Below the pieces are notes generated by a model. That model saw only the letters and a list, made by a program, of their open reading frames with translations, was not told where the DNA came from and ran no database searches. Positions 15,843 through 26,400 of a DNA stretch of 64,000 nucleotides are shown here, piece by piece. The stretch lies in assembly GCA_910585945.1 (NCBI GenBank), contig CAJUHZ010000003.1:79182-143181 (forward strand), read 5' to 3'. The stretch is from an uncultured Bilophila sp. (GTDB lineage: Bacteria; Desulfobacterota; Desulfovibrionia; Desulfovibrionales; Desulfovibrionaceae). The translations under genes and the position numbers were made by a program. Every line of letters begins with the position of its first letter. Position 1 is the first letter of the stretch.

Positions 15843-15922
15843 GCCTGGCGCAACGCGCCGGCCGGCCATTGGGGGGGCAGGGGAATCATTCCCCTGCAGG
15901 GGGTTTGGGGGCGCTGCCCCCA
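15843..15922 (-). repeat. Dispersed 3'-end repeat B, copy 3
   Basis: Begins directly at the argH stop on the minus strand: TTGGGGGCAGCGCCCCCAA, palindrome CAGGGGAATGATTCCCCTG, then GGCGCGTTGCGCC. Confidence 0.8.
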
Positions 15923-15923
15923 A

Positions 15924-17318
15924 TCAGGCGCCTGTTTCCTCCGCGATCCACGCGCGGATGTTTTTGAACTGCCGATCAAGGGAGATCGGGCCAGTGCCGC
16001 CGGGCGCGTTGCGCCGGGCCACAGCCGCCCGGTAATCAAGCACGTCGAACACATCAGGCTCGATCCGTTCGCACAGCGCGTGCAGATCTTCCGGCGGCAG
16101 GGCTTCGAGCGGCAGGTTCCGTTCTTCGGCCAGGGCAACGGCCCGGCCGGTGATATGGTGCGCTTCGCGGAACGGAATCCCTCTGGAGACCAGGTAGTCC
16201 GCAAGTTCCGTGGCGTTGAGGAAGCCGGCGGAGAGCGCCCGGGCCATGCGATCCGCATCAAAGCGAAGAGCGGCCAACATGCCGGCCATGAGTTCAAGCG
16301 ACAGACTCACCGTGCGGTCAGCGTCCAGAAACGGTTCCTTGTCTTCCTGCAAATCCCGGTTGTAGGCCAGGGGCAGGCCCTTCATGATCGTCAGCAGCGT
16401 CACGAGATCGCCGTAGACGCGGCCTGTCTTGCCCCGCATCAGTTCGGCCACGTCCGGATTTTTCTTCTGCGGCATGATGGACGAACCTGTGGCGTAGGCG
16501 TCGGGCAGGCGGACAAAGCCGTAGGCCGGATTGGCCCACAGGATGATTTCTTCGCAGAAGCGGGAAAGGTGCATCATGATCACGCTGGAGCAGAACAGGG
16601 CTTCCAGCGCGAAATCCCTGTCGGACACGGCATCCATGCTGTTGTCGAATACGCCGTTCATGCCCAGTTCCGCCGCCACCGAGGCGGGATCGAGCGGGTA
16701 TGTCGTGCCGGCCAGGGCCGCCGCGCCCAGCGGGGAAATGCGGGCACGCCGCTCGCAATCCTTCAGGCGGTCCACATCGCGTTTGAGCATCCAGGCGTAG
16801 GCCAGCAGATGTTGCGCCAGGCTTACGGGTTGCGCGGGCTGGAGGTGGGTGCAGCCGGGGAGGATGATTTCACGGTGTTCCTCGGCCTTGTCCACAAAGA
16901 CGGCCGCCGTCCTGATCGCAAGATTTCGCCATGCGGCCGCGCGGTCGGCCACGAACAGTCGAAAATCCAGGGCCACCTGATCGTTGCGGCTGCGCCCGGT
17001 GTGGAGTTTTTTGCCCACATCGCCCACAAGTTCCGTCAGGCGGCTTTCGATGTTCATGTGCACGTCTTCCAGTTCGCGTTTCCACTGGAAGACGCCGGAC
17101 TCGATTTCCGCCCGTACGGCGTCAAGTCCGGCCGTCAGTTGATCCGCCTCGGCGGGCGTGAGCACGCCCTGTCGCGCCAGCATACGGGCGTGGGCCTGCG
17201 ACCCGGCGATATCCTGCCGGTAGAGGGCGCTGTCGTAGGAAACGGATTCGGTATACGCCTCGACGGAGGCGGCCGTTCCCTCGTGGAAGCGGCCGCCCCA
17301 AAGCTTTTTCTCTGCCAT
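15924..17318 (-). CDS. argH: Argininosuccinate lyase
   Basis: Splits argininosuccinate into arginine and fumarate, the last step of arginine synthesis. The start is placed at MAEKKLWGGRF (17318), the conserved N-terminus, giving 464 aa; an open extension of 33 residues upstream has no similarity. Family motifs are NIESRLTELVG, TGRSRNDQVALDFRLF, CTHLQPAQPVSLAQHLLAYA and the signature SSIMPQKKNPDVAELMRGKT with the catalytic Ser. Lies downstream of argG on the same strand, 136 bp apart. Confidence 0.98.
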   Translation of the reverse strand: MAEKKLWGGRFHEGTAASVEAYTESVSYDSALYRQDIAGSQAHARMLARQGVLTPAEADQLTAGLDAVRAEIESGVFQWKRELEDVHMNIESRLTELVGDVGKKLHTGRSRNDQVALDFRLFVADRAAAWRNLAIRTAAVFVDKAEEHREIILPGCTHLQPAQPVSLAQHLLAYAWMLKRDVDRLKDCERRARISPLGAAALAGTTYPLDPASVAAELGMNGVFDNSMDAVSDRDFALEALFCSSVIMMHLSRFCEEIILWANPAYGFVRLPDAYATGSSIMPQKKNPDVAELMRGKTGRVYGDLVTLLTIMKGLPLAYNRDLQEDKEPFLDADRTVSLSLELMAGMLAALRFDADRMARALSAGFLNATELADYLVSRGIPFREAHHITGRAVALAEERNLPLEALPPEDLHALCERIEPDVFDVLDYRAAVARRNAPGGTGPISLDRQFKNIRAWIAEETGA

Positions 17319-17454
17319 GTCGATCCCGCATGACCGGCTTTTCCCGGTCCTGTGATTTGGGCGGGAGCGGCGAACCGGCGGATTTCGTGAAAACGCCGCC
17401 GTCCGTCGCTCCCGCAACAGAGTGAAATTCCGGTCGTCCTGGCCGGGATTCGCG

Positions 17455-18651
17455 TTACTTCATTTTCTTGTAGCCGCGGATCCTCAGGCCGTTGAGCTTG
17501 ATGAAGCCGGCCGCGTCCTTGTGATCGTAGGTGGCGCATTCTTCAAAGGTGGCGAGGTCATGGCAGTACAGCGTGTTGGCCGACTCGCGCCCCACCGGCC
17601 AGGCCGTGCCCTTGTACAGCTTGAGGCGGGCCGTGCCGGAGACGCGCTCCTGCGCCTTGTCGATAAGCGCCTGCATGGCCTCGCGCTCCGGCGAGAACCA
17701 GAAGCCGTTGTACACGGCGTCGGCATAGGCGGGCAGGATTTGATCCCGGATGCGCATGGTCATGCGATCGAGGGTGATGCCTTCCAGATCCTGATGCGCC
17801 ACATGGATCAGGGTGCCGCCGGGCGTTTCGTACACGCCGCGCGCCTTCATGCCGACAAAGCGGTTTTCCACCATGTCGACGCGGCCGATGCCGTGGCGGC
17901 TTGCAATGGCGTTGAGCGTCATGACCAGGCGGGCCGGGGACATGGCTTCGCCGTTGACGGAGACAGGATCGCCGCGTTCAAAGCCGATGGTGATGTATTC
18001 CGGCTCGTCCGGGGCCTGCTCGACGGGCACGGCCATGACATGGGAGCCGGCCAGAGGTTCTTCCCACGGATCTTCAAGCTCGCTCCCCTCGAAGCTGCAA
18101 TGCAGCATGTTGCGGTCCATGCTGTAATGCTTGTTGGAGGAGGCGACGGCAATGCCGTTTTGTTCGGCAAAGGCGTTCAGCGCCGTGCGGGACATCAGAT
18201 CCCACTCGCGCCACGGCGCGATGATCCGCAGGTCCGGAGCAAGGGCCATGGCCGAAAGCTCGAAACGAACCTGATCGTTCCCCTTGCCGGTGGCTCCGTG
18301 GGCCAGGGCGTCCGCGCCTTCCGCCCGGGCGATTTCCACCAGGCGTTTGGTGATCAGCGGGCGGGCGATGGAAGTGCCCATGAGGTAGCGGCTTTCATAC
18401 ACCGCGCCGGAACGGAGCATGGGGAAGATGTAGTCGCGCGCGAATTCTTCGCGCAGGTCTTCCACATACGCCTTGCTCGCCCCGGTTTTCAGGGCCTTTT
18501 CATCCACGCCGTTGAGATCGTCTTCCTGTCCGAGGTCGGCTGTCATGGTCACGACTTCGCACCCGTAGGTGACGATGAGCCATTTGAGGATGACGGAGGT
18601 GTCCAGGCCGCCCGAGTAGGCGAGCACTACCTTGTTCACTTTCTTGCCCAT
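17455..18651 (-). CDS. argG: Argininosuccinate synthase
   Basis: ATP-dependent joining of citrulline and aspartate. It is 398 aa from MGKKVNKVVLAYSGGLDTS; the PP-loop AYSGGLDTS is at residues about 11-19. Other motifs are GATGKGNDQVRFELS, APWREWDLMSR, DRNMLHCSFEGSELEDPW and GIGRVDMVENRFVGMKARG. It is transcribed before argH. The 136-bp spacer to argH contains a GCGGGAGCG...CGCTCCCGC inverted repeat that could be an RNA-processing site. Upstream is the metallo-hydrolase, 67 bp away, possibly in the same transcript. Confidence 0.98.
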   Translation of the reverse strand: MGKKVNKVVLAYSGGLDTSVILKWLIVTYGCEVVTMTADLGQEDDLNGVDEKALKTGASKAYVEDLREEFARDYIFPMLRSGAVYESRYLMGTSIARPLITKRLVEIARAEGADALAHGATGKGNDQVRFELSAMALAPDLRIIAPWREWDLMSRTALNAFAEQNGIAVASSNKHYSMDRNMLHCSFEGSELEDPWEEPLAGSHVMAVPVEQAPDEPEYITIGFERGDPVSVNGEAMSPARLVMTLNAIASRHGIGRVDMVENRFVGMKARGVYETPGGTLIHVAHQDLEGITLDRMTMRIRDQILPAYADAVYNGFWFSPEREAMQALIDKAQERVSGTARLKLYKGTAWPVGRESANTLYCHDLATFEECATYDHKDAAGFIKLNGLRIRGYKKMK

Positions 18652-18718
18652 GTGCGTTTCTCCAGAATATTGAGGGAAGCCGGCCGATTTCGTGGCGAAC
18701 CCCGGCCGGGAACAAACA

Positions 18719-19351
18719 TCAAAGCCACAGATACGGGTTGTTCGCAAGTTCCTCGCCTACCGAGGTATTGGGACCGTGGCCGGGATAGACCACGGTTTCC
18801 GGCGGAAGAATGAAGATTTTCTTGTGCAGGGACTTGACGAGCGCGGCCTGGCTGCTGCCGGGAAAGTCCGTGCGCCCCACGGAATGGAAAAAGAGCAGAT
18901 CCCCGGTGAGCACGGCGTTCATGGACGGCACATGCAGGGAGACGCTCCCCGGCGTGTGGCCGGGCGTGGCGAGCACCTCCATGTTGATGCTCCCAAAGGA
19001 GGCCGGCCCTTCCTTCAACGGACTCCAGGGGAAGGGCTTGACCGGGGGGAAGCCCCAGGCCCCGCCCCCGCCGAGTTCGGAGCGCAGCAGGCTTTCGTCC
19101 CCGCTCGGGCCGTACACGGGCGCGTCTGTCAGCTCATGCAGCGTGCCCACGCCGTAAATATGGTCAAAATGAAAATGCGTGCAGATGATGGCACGCAGGA
19201 CAAGTCGGTTTTCCTTGAGCAGGGCGAGTACGTCCTCAAGGCCGCCGCCGTTGAGATCGCCGCCCGGATCGACCGCCACGGCGTCCGTGCCGTTGTGGAT
19301 CACATGGCAGTTGGTATCAAGAGGGCCGAGGGGGAACGAGGTGATGGGCAT
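18719..19351 (-). CDS. MBL-fold metallo-hydrolase (glyoxalase II-like)
   Basis: A 210-aa cytoplasmic hydrolase. Starts at MPITSFPLGPLDTNCHVI with an AGGAGA site upstream. The metal ligands are visible: THFHFDH (HxHxDH) at about 82-88, ATPGHTPGSV, TGDLLFFHSVGRTDFPG, and the final YPGHGPNT. Length and motifs match the YcbL-type glyoxalase-II relatives, which hydrolyse thioesters such as lactoylglutathione-like substrates; the native substrate is not known. Immediately upstream of argG, so possibly co-transcribed with the arginine genes without an obvious pathway link. Confidence 0.92.
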   Translation of the reverse strand: MPITSFPLGPLDTNCHVIHNGTDAVAVDPGGDLNGGGLEDVLALLKENRLVLRAIICTHFHFDHIYGVGTLHELTDAPVYGPSGDESLLRSELGGGGAWGFPPVKPFPWSPLKEGPASFGSINMEVLATPGHTPGSVSLHVPSMNAVLTGDLLFFHSVGRTDFPGSSQAALVKSLHKKIFILPPETVVYPGHGPNTSVGEELANNPYLWL

Positions 19352-19567
19352 GTGGGTCTCCTGCGAAGCCGGGGAAATGTTCAGCGGACGACGGCCGCGC
19401 AAAACGGCGCGCCCGGCGTCGGGCCGCCCGGACTCTCCGGACTGCCTGGACCGTTTGAATCGTTGGATCGGGAGCCGGCGCTTCCGCGGATTGGGTGCGG
19501 AAACGCGCGACAGGGGGCATCATAGCCCGAAGACGGCAAACCTGCAATTGGCGCGTTCTCGTCGCGC

Positions 19568-19596
19568 GGGGCAGGCGCGGAAGATGCGCCTGCCCC
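19568..19596 (-). terminator. Hairpin downstream of hicB
   Basis: 11-bp perfect stem GGGGCAGGCGC / GCGCCTGCCCC with a 7-nt loop, 43 bases beyond the hicB stop; no U-run. Confidence 0.45.
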
Positions 19597-19638
19597 GGAT
19601 CGGGGAGGCATGTATTTCTCTTTCCTGACAATCTGCGT

Positions 19639-20055
19639 CTATCCGGCATAGGCTTGTGCGGCTCTGACCAGCAGACCGGAGCGCGTCATGCCCAGACGTC
19701 GGGCCTTTTCGTCAATGCCGGCCAGGGCTGCTCGCGTCATGCTGATGTTGAGTTTGACGGGCGTCATGTCGATTTCCGGGGCCTGGAACAGTTGCGTCAA
19801 AGGCTCGCGGGACGAATCCATACCCGATGCCCGCATGGCCTCTTCCGCCGCCTCGCGCACTTTGGCCAGCGGCGAGGGAGACGGAAGCTGTTTTTTGGCT
19901 TTGGCGTACTCCTCCACGGCGATGGACAACACGTCCCGCGCCATGTCCATGCACTCTTCCAGTGTAGACCCCTGGGTGAAGGCTTCGGGAATATCAGGGA
20001 ATTCCACAGCGTATCCCCCTTCCTGAACAGGCAGAAACAAGGCAAAATAGTACAT
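19639..20055 (-). CDS. hicB: HicB-type antitoxin with ribbon-helix-helix domain
   Basis: A 138-aa antitoxin that should neutralise the HicA RNase and repress the operon. The N-terminal partial RNase-H-like fold is typical of HicB (YYFALFLPVQEGGYAVEFPD, AFTQGSTLEECMDMARDVL). The C-terminal segment KLNISMTRAALAGIDEKARR followed by LGMTRSGLLVRAA is a ribbon-helix-helix DNA-binding domain. It follows hicA by 54 bp on the same strand. A charged linker (SPSPLAKVREAAEEAMRA) joins the two domains. Confidence 0.92.
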   Translation of the reverse strand: MYYFALFLPVQEGGYAVEFPDIPEAFTQGSTLEECMDMARDVLSIAVEEYAKAKKQLPSPSPLAKVREAAEEAMRASGMDSSREPLTQLFQAPEIDMTPVKLNISMTRAALAGIDEKARRLGMTRSGLLVRAAQAYAG

Positions 20056-20109
20056 GATGTTCTCCTTTATGATATTCGGAAGGAAGGGCGCTGGAAGCGC
20101 CTTCCTGCA

Positions 20110-20292
20110 TCAAAGCAACTTCACCCCCGTTTGTTTTTCAATTTTCCGCACAATCCGTTCCGCGATTTCTGTATGTCGTCCTATGGGGCAGCGGTAGTTT
20201 CCGTCCGCGTCGTAGGCCCGGGTGTGTTCTCCGCCTTCCTTGAAGGTAAAACCGGCCTCGCGCAGCTTTTTCAGAATTTCCTTTCTTTTCAT
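20110..20292 (-). CDS. hicA: HicA-type mRNA interferase toxin
   Basis: A 60-aa double-stranded-RNA-binding-like RNase. Starts at MKRKEILKKLREAGFTFKEG behind a G-rich Shine-Dalgarno; the conserved His of HicA is in GGEHTRAY, and the tail RHTEIAERIVRKIEKQTGV fits the family. It is the first gene of the hicAB pair. The promoter and an inverted repeat lie immediately upstream (20315-20343). Confidence 0.9.
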   Translation of the reverse strand: MKRKEILKKLREAGFTFKEGGEHTRAYDADGNYRCPIGRHTEIAERIVRKIEKQTGVKLL

Positions 20293-20314
20293 TTCGCCCC
20301 CCCCTTTCATGTTT

Positions 20315-20343
20315 ATAGTAGAGAAAAATTTATCTACTCTCAA
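20315..20343 (-). promoter_or_regulatory. Predicted hicAB promoter with overlapping operator-like palindrome
   Basis: On the minus strand TTGAGA (20343-20338) and TACTAT (20320-20315) are 17 bases apart, a good sigma-70 layout. The arms AGTAGA / TCTACT (20317-20322 and 20333-20338) form an inverted repeat across the spacer, placed as expected for HicB autorepression. Confidence 0.6.
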
Positions 20344-20452
20344 TAGTTTTGTTCAAAAGCTTTTTCGCTGAATGGGGGAAACGCATAAAAAGTGCCCCGG
20401 CGGTGCTGGCAAACACTGCCGGGGGTAGCGCCGTGCTTGAAAAGGGATATGC

Positions 20453-23400
20453 TCAATCGCAAGATTTATGAATGATTTCAACGTGGTGTTCGCAGCCGTC
20501 CGCAAGGATGGGGATATCCGTTCCGGGCAGGAACGTTCCATCCAGCACGATCCGCGGCGTTTCTCCCTGCCGAACGGCAATCGCATAGCGTGTGTTCCCG
20601 AAGCGCAGGCGCAGGGAAAAGCCCGGCCAATCCCTGGGCAGCAGGGGCTTGAGGGAGAAAACGCCCTTGCCTCCCCGCACGTCCCGCACATCAAGGCCGA
20701 GCAGGGATTCCAGCAGGAGGCGATACATCCAGCCGGCCGCTCCGGTGTACCAGGTCCAGCCGCCGCGTCCGGCATGGGCGGGCGCGGCGTAGACGTCGGC
20801 CGCGACGACATAAGGCTCTGTTTTGTACGTCGCGCTTTCCCCCGCCGTTCGGCTGTGCCGGATCGGGTTGATCATGTTGAAGAGTTCCCAGGCGCGTTCG
20901 CAATGTCCCAGAGCGGCATGGGCCATGACGGCCCAGATCGCCGCATGGGTGTACTGGCCGCCGTTTTCCCGCACGCCTGGCACATAGCCCCTGATGTAGC
21001 CGGGGTCTGGCCGCGGGGCCGCCGGGGCGGGCGTCTCCGTGTGCGCCGGATCGGGATCCGCTTCCGGAGCACGGTCGCCAAAGGGCGGCGCGAGCAGGCG
21101 GATGATCCCCGGATCCTCCCGCACCAGATGGGCGTCGTGCGCGGTCATGGCCGCTTCCTGCCGTGCGACGGGAGCCGCTCCGGACAGAACGGACCAGCTT
21201 TGGGCGATGGAGTCGATGCGGCATTCTCCGCTTTGCGCCGAGCCGAGAGGGGTGCCGTCGTCGAAGTAGGCGCGCCTGTACCACGCGCCGTCCCAGCCGT
21301 GGATTTCCAGACTGTCGCGCAGGGCTTGCGCCTCCTCCTCGCAGCGAGCGGCAAACGCCGCGTCCGCGCGCAGGCGGGCCACCCTGGCGAAACGGATCAA
21401 CACATCGCAGAGGAAGAAGCCGAGCCAGACGCTTTCCCCCCGTCCGGCCGCGCCCACCCTGTTCATGCCGTCGTTCCAGTCGCCCGCCTGCATGAGCGGC
21501 AGACCGTGCGCGCCGCGCGGCGCGCTCCGTTCAAGCGCGCGGACGCAATGATCGTACAGGGATTCCTTCAGCCGGGAGCGGAGCGGCAGATCGTAGTACG
21601 ATTCCTCCTCCGGCTCCAGAGCGCGGCCTTCGATGTACTCGACTTCCTCGTCCAGTACGGCCTGATCGCCGGTGAAGGTCACATAGCGGCTGACCGCCAG
21701 GGGGAGCCAGAGATAATCGTCGGAGCAGCGGGTGCGCACGCCGCGGTTCATGGGCGGGTGCCACCAGTGCTGCACGTCCCCCTCGGGGAACTGGTGGGCC
21801 GCGCACAGCAGAAGGTGCGCGCGGGCGGCGTCGCGGTTCACATGGATCATGGCCATCGAATCCTGGAGCTGATCGCGGAAGCCGTACGCCCCGCCCGACT
21901 GGTAGTAGCCGCTCCGCGCCATGTAGCGGGCCGCTATGGTTTGATACATGAGCCAGCCGTTGAGCAGAACATTGACGGCCGGATCGGGCGTTTCCACCTG
22001 AACGGCGTCCAGCAGCTCCCGCCATTGCCGCCGTGTTTCGTCGTGCGCCCGGAGGGCGGCGTCGGCCCGGCGGCAGCGACGGATCATGGCTTCGGCCGCT
22101 TCCATGTCGGCCGCGGCCCCGAGCAGAAAGACAATGACGCATTCTTCCCCGGGGCCGGCCTCGAAGCGCGTCTGCAGCGCCGCGCATGGATCAAGCCCCG
22201 CTCCGGACCGGCCGGAAAGAGAAGCGCGCGACAGGGCGGCCGGGCGTGAAAGATCGCCGTTGCGGCCGATGAATTCCGCCCTGTCGCAGGTAAACGCCTG
22301 CCCGGCTTCGCCCGCGCCGCGGCCCATGCTGCTGGTTGCGCCGGCCGTGCCCCCGCCGGGAAAGGCCACGGCGAAAAAGGCGACGCGGCCGGGGAAATCG
22401 ATGGAGTAGGCGTTGCGGGCAAAAAGACTTTCCCCCCGGGGATCGGCTGTCGTCACAATATGCATGGCCGAGCGCGAGCGGAGATCGCCGAGCACCCATT
22501 CCACATAGCCCGTGACGCTCAGGGGCCGGCGGCGGCCGGAGAGGTTGCGGATGGTCAGCGCCGCGCAACGGACGGGATCTTCCGGCGCCACGGCCATACG
22601 CAGTTCCGTGGCGATGCCGCCTTCCTCGTGCTCGAACGTCGTGTAGCCGAAACCGTGACGGATGCGGTAGTCCCCCCTGCCCCGGCACGGGAGCGGCGTG
22701 GGCGACCAGAAACGGCCCGTTTCTTCATCGCGCAGGTACAGGGCTTCGCCTCCGGCGTCGGAAACAGGATCGTTCAGCCAGGGCGTCAGGCGGAATTCAT
22801 GGGCGTTTTCCGCCCATGTGTAGGCGTTGCCGCTCTCGGAAACGACGCTCCCGAACGTGCGGTTGGCCAGCACGTTGACCCAGGGCGCGGGCAGGACCTC
22901 GCCTTCCCGCAGGGTGATCACATATTCGCTTCCGTCCGGCGTAAAGCCGCCGTACGGACTGCACAGAATGAGGGATTCCCCGGGCTCGGACGCGCTCCGC
23001 TTCCGGCTCTGCATCTGGCTCCGCCCTTGTGTCGGCGTCTGGGGTTGCATCCGGGCCTCCCGGGGGGGCGGCGCCTGGGTTTGCCCTGCCGCGCGATCCG
23101 GCCGGCGCGGCTCGAAGGCAAGGGGCAGGGGGCTTTTCGCCTGTGCGGATCGGATCTGATCGTGGAGGCTTCCGTCCGTGTCATTGATGATCACGCGGGC
23201 CGAGGCTTCGATCAGCAGGCGATCTTCCCGGGAAAGCCGTTGCACGGAACGGACAAAGACGCCGCCGGGGCGCTCCAGCAGGTGGGCTTCGGTTCCGGAG
23301 GCCATAAGCCCGCGGATCATGTCGTGCAGATCCTGCCGGTAGCCGCCCGCTTCCTCGTTCCATATCACAAGGTCGGCGGACAGGCCCTTGGCGCGCCAGT

Positions 23401-26400
23401 AGGCGTGGGCCTTGAGCATTTGGGCAAGCAGGGCGATGTTGGCGATATCGTGGATGCGCAGCAGCACGATGGGCATGTCGCCGGAAATGGATTGCCCCCA
23501 CAATCCGTTCTGACCGCGTGTGTTGGCGGTCAGCGTGGCCGGAGCGGCGCGCCGCGCGGCGTCGGCATGGATGATGGATCCGGCGAGCCTCTGGTACAGC
23601 CGCGCGTCGCCCAGCGGGATGTTGAACTGGTGCAGCAGCACCTGACCGTGCGTCCAGGCAAGCTCGAACACGCGATCCGCCAGGTGGCGGTCGCGCATCT
23701 TGCGGATCTGGCGGAGCGCGTCCTCGCGGCTGGAACCCACGCCCAGGGCAAGATCGATGACGGCGGACTGTCCCGGCGCAAGCCGGATCCGGCAGCGGAT
23801 GGACAGGACGGGATCCAGCACGGCCCCGGCGGAACCGGAGAGCCGCCCGGAGCCGTCCTCCGTGGCCTTCAGCGCGGCCGGCCGCGCCGGCGTGCCCCAG
23901 CGCCCGAGAAAGCGCGCGCGATCCGTTTCGTACGAGACTTCTTCGGCGTCCGCGCCGTGCGCCGCCAGGAGGTGGAAGAGCCAGAGCCGCGTTTCTCCCG
24001 CCTCCCGCGGCCGGCGGACGCAGAGAATGGCCTGCAATTCCTCTTCCAGCTTCGTTTCAATGAACAGCTTGCTGAAGGCCGGATGCTGCTCGTCGGCCCG
24101 GGGGGTGGTCAGCGCCGCTTCCGCATAGCTTGTGATTTCCAGCGTGCGCGGCGCGCGGGATCGGTTGGTCAGGCGCACGCGGCGCAATTCGAGGTTGTCT
24201 TCAGGCGATACGGCGATTTCGGTATGCGCGTCGACAGCGTGCCGGCGCACCTTGAATTCGGCGCGCGTCTCCGAAAAAACGGCTTCAAAGATATCGGGCC
24301 GGTGGGGCATGGGCTGATGCGTGGCGGACCAGCATTCGCCGCTCTCCGTATCGCGGAGATAGCAGAAGAAGCCCCAGTCGTCCCGCACGGGATCCTCGCG
24401 CCAGCGGGTCAGGGCGATATCCCCATAGCGGCTGTAGCCGCCGCCGGCGCTGTCGATCATCACATGGTAGCGCCCGTTGGAAAGCAGTTGGACGGCCGGA
24501 TACGGATGATCCGGATCGGTGAACACGCGCAGTTTCGCATCCTCGTGCGGCAGGGGCGTCGCGCCGGCGAGCAGCGAGGCGGCCGGGCGCGGGGCTTCCG
24601 GCGCGCTGTCCGCCGCCCGCTCCTCAAGCAGGAGATCAACCGCGCGGATCTGCGGATCAGCGAGAAAACGCCGTTGCATGGGGCAGCCGAGCAGAAAGCC
24701 GTTCAGCGCCAGCAGGGTCATCCCCTGGTGATGGGCCATGAAGGCCCGGATGACGGCGCGATCGTGCCCGCGCGGCAGGCGGGCGGCCGTATAGTCCACC
24801 GCCTCGTACATTCCGAAACGACCGCCCAGCCCCTGATCCTTCAGGCGGCGCAGGTTGCGGCAGGCTTCTTCGGGATTGACCAGCAGGGCCAGGGCCGAGG
24901 CATAGGGCGCGAGCACAAGGTCGTCCTCGAGTCCGGGCCGGAGACCCAGCCCCGGCACGCCGAACGCCCGGTACTGGTAGTTCAGCCCCGCGTCCAGCGC
25001 GTTGTAGCACGATTCCGAAACGCCCCAGGGCAGGCCGTGCTGCCGGCCGTAGGCGATCTGCCGATCCACCGCGCCCCGGCACGTTTGATCGAGAAGCGAG
25101 GCCGGGTACGCGGGCATGACGAGCAGGGGCATCAGGTATTCGAACATGGATCCGGACCATGACAGGAGCGTCGGCTCTCCGTCGGCGGCCGTGATCTGCC
25201 GCCCGAGGGCGAACCAGCTTTCCTGCGGCAGACGATCGCGCGCGATGGCGACAAGGCAGGCGAGCCTCGCTTCCGAGGCAAGCAAGTCGTAATGGTTGTC
25301 GTCGCGCCGTCCGTCATCGGCGTTGTACCCGATGGAGAGGAGCTTGCGCCGTTCATCAAACAGGAAACAGAAATCCATGTGCGCCAGTTCGTCCGCGAGA
25401 TCGGCCAGGCGCGCCGCGGCATCCAGCCTCGCCCGCGCCAGATCGCGGATCTTGTCGAGCCGGGCGTGGCGTTTTGCGCTGTCCCTGTCCGCCGGATGGC
25501 GCGCCGGCGGGCGGAGCGCCGCCAGTTGACGCCAGGTGAGCGGAGTTTCCGCGCCGGCGGGCAGGCATTCGGAGGGGAGCGCGAGCGCGGCGATTTCTTC
25601 CCGCACGTCCAGACACTGCGCGGTCAGCGTTCTGGACCAGAAAAGGACTTCCTGATGTTCCGGCGACGGGCTTTCGTCGTTTTGCCCGGCGGCGTGTTCC
25701 ACCATGCGTTCAAGGGCGCGCGCCGCGTCGACCAGCGCGTCCAGCGCCGTGACGGTCTGTTCCGACAGGGAAAAGGCGGCCGGGAGCAGCGCGTCAAGGC
25801 GTTTGTGCAGCAGCGTGCGGGCGTTGCGCGCGGACGAGGCCGTCAGGTTCTCCAACGCTTCGTCAAGAACGGCGGCGGTATCGCGCAGGCCGTCAAGGGC
25901 GCGGGGGTTGGCCGCCGCCTCGTCGGGCAGGGCCAGCAGGCCGGATCGCAGGGCGAGCAGGTGGCCGGCCAGGTTGCCGCTGTCGACAGTGGAGATGTAG
26001 CGCGGCGGCAGTGGTCTGAGGCTTTGCGTGTCGTACCAGTTGTAGAAGTGGTTGCGGTGGCGCTTGAGCCGGCACATGGTCTCAAACATTCGCTCAAGGC
26101 GGATCAGGAGCTGCCCGGCGCCGAGGTAGCCGAAATCGTGCGCGGCCAGATGGGCCAGCAGGGCCAGCCCGATATTGGTTGGCGAGGTGCGGTGGGCCAC
26201 GGCCGGGCGGGGCGCTTCCTGAATGTTGTCCGGAGGGAGCCAGTTGTCTTCCGGCCCGACATGACGGTCGAAAAAGGCCCAGGTGCGGCGTGCCAGCATT
26301 CGCAGAAAGCGTGTGTCCTCATCCGTGGGAACAAAGCGCGCGACGCGCGCCGGCCGGCTGACGCGCCAGGCTATGGCCGGACCGGCGATCCACAGCAGAA

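Larger units (their letters stand above)
15501..15923. other. Repeat-filled gap between convergent NimA-like gene and argH
   Basis: No gene supported. It is almost fully made of repeat C (15506-15638), repeat A copy 3 (15676-15809) and repeat B copy 3 (15843-15922). A CTCCGTTCC...GGAG hairpin at about 15643-15665 may terminate rightward transcription. Confidence 0.6.

Noticed and set aside
13000..16000. CRISPR array
   Set aside because: The dispersed repeats here are irregularly spaced, about 80-140 bp long and in mixed orientation; there is no short-repeat/spacer pattern and no cas gene.
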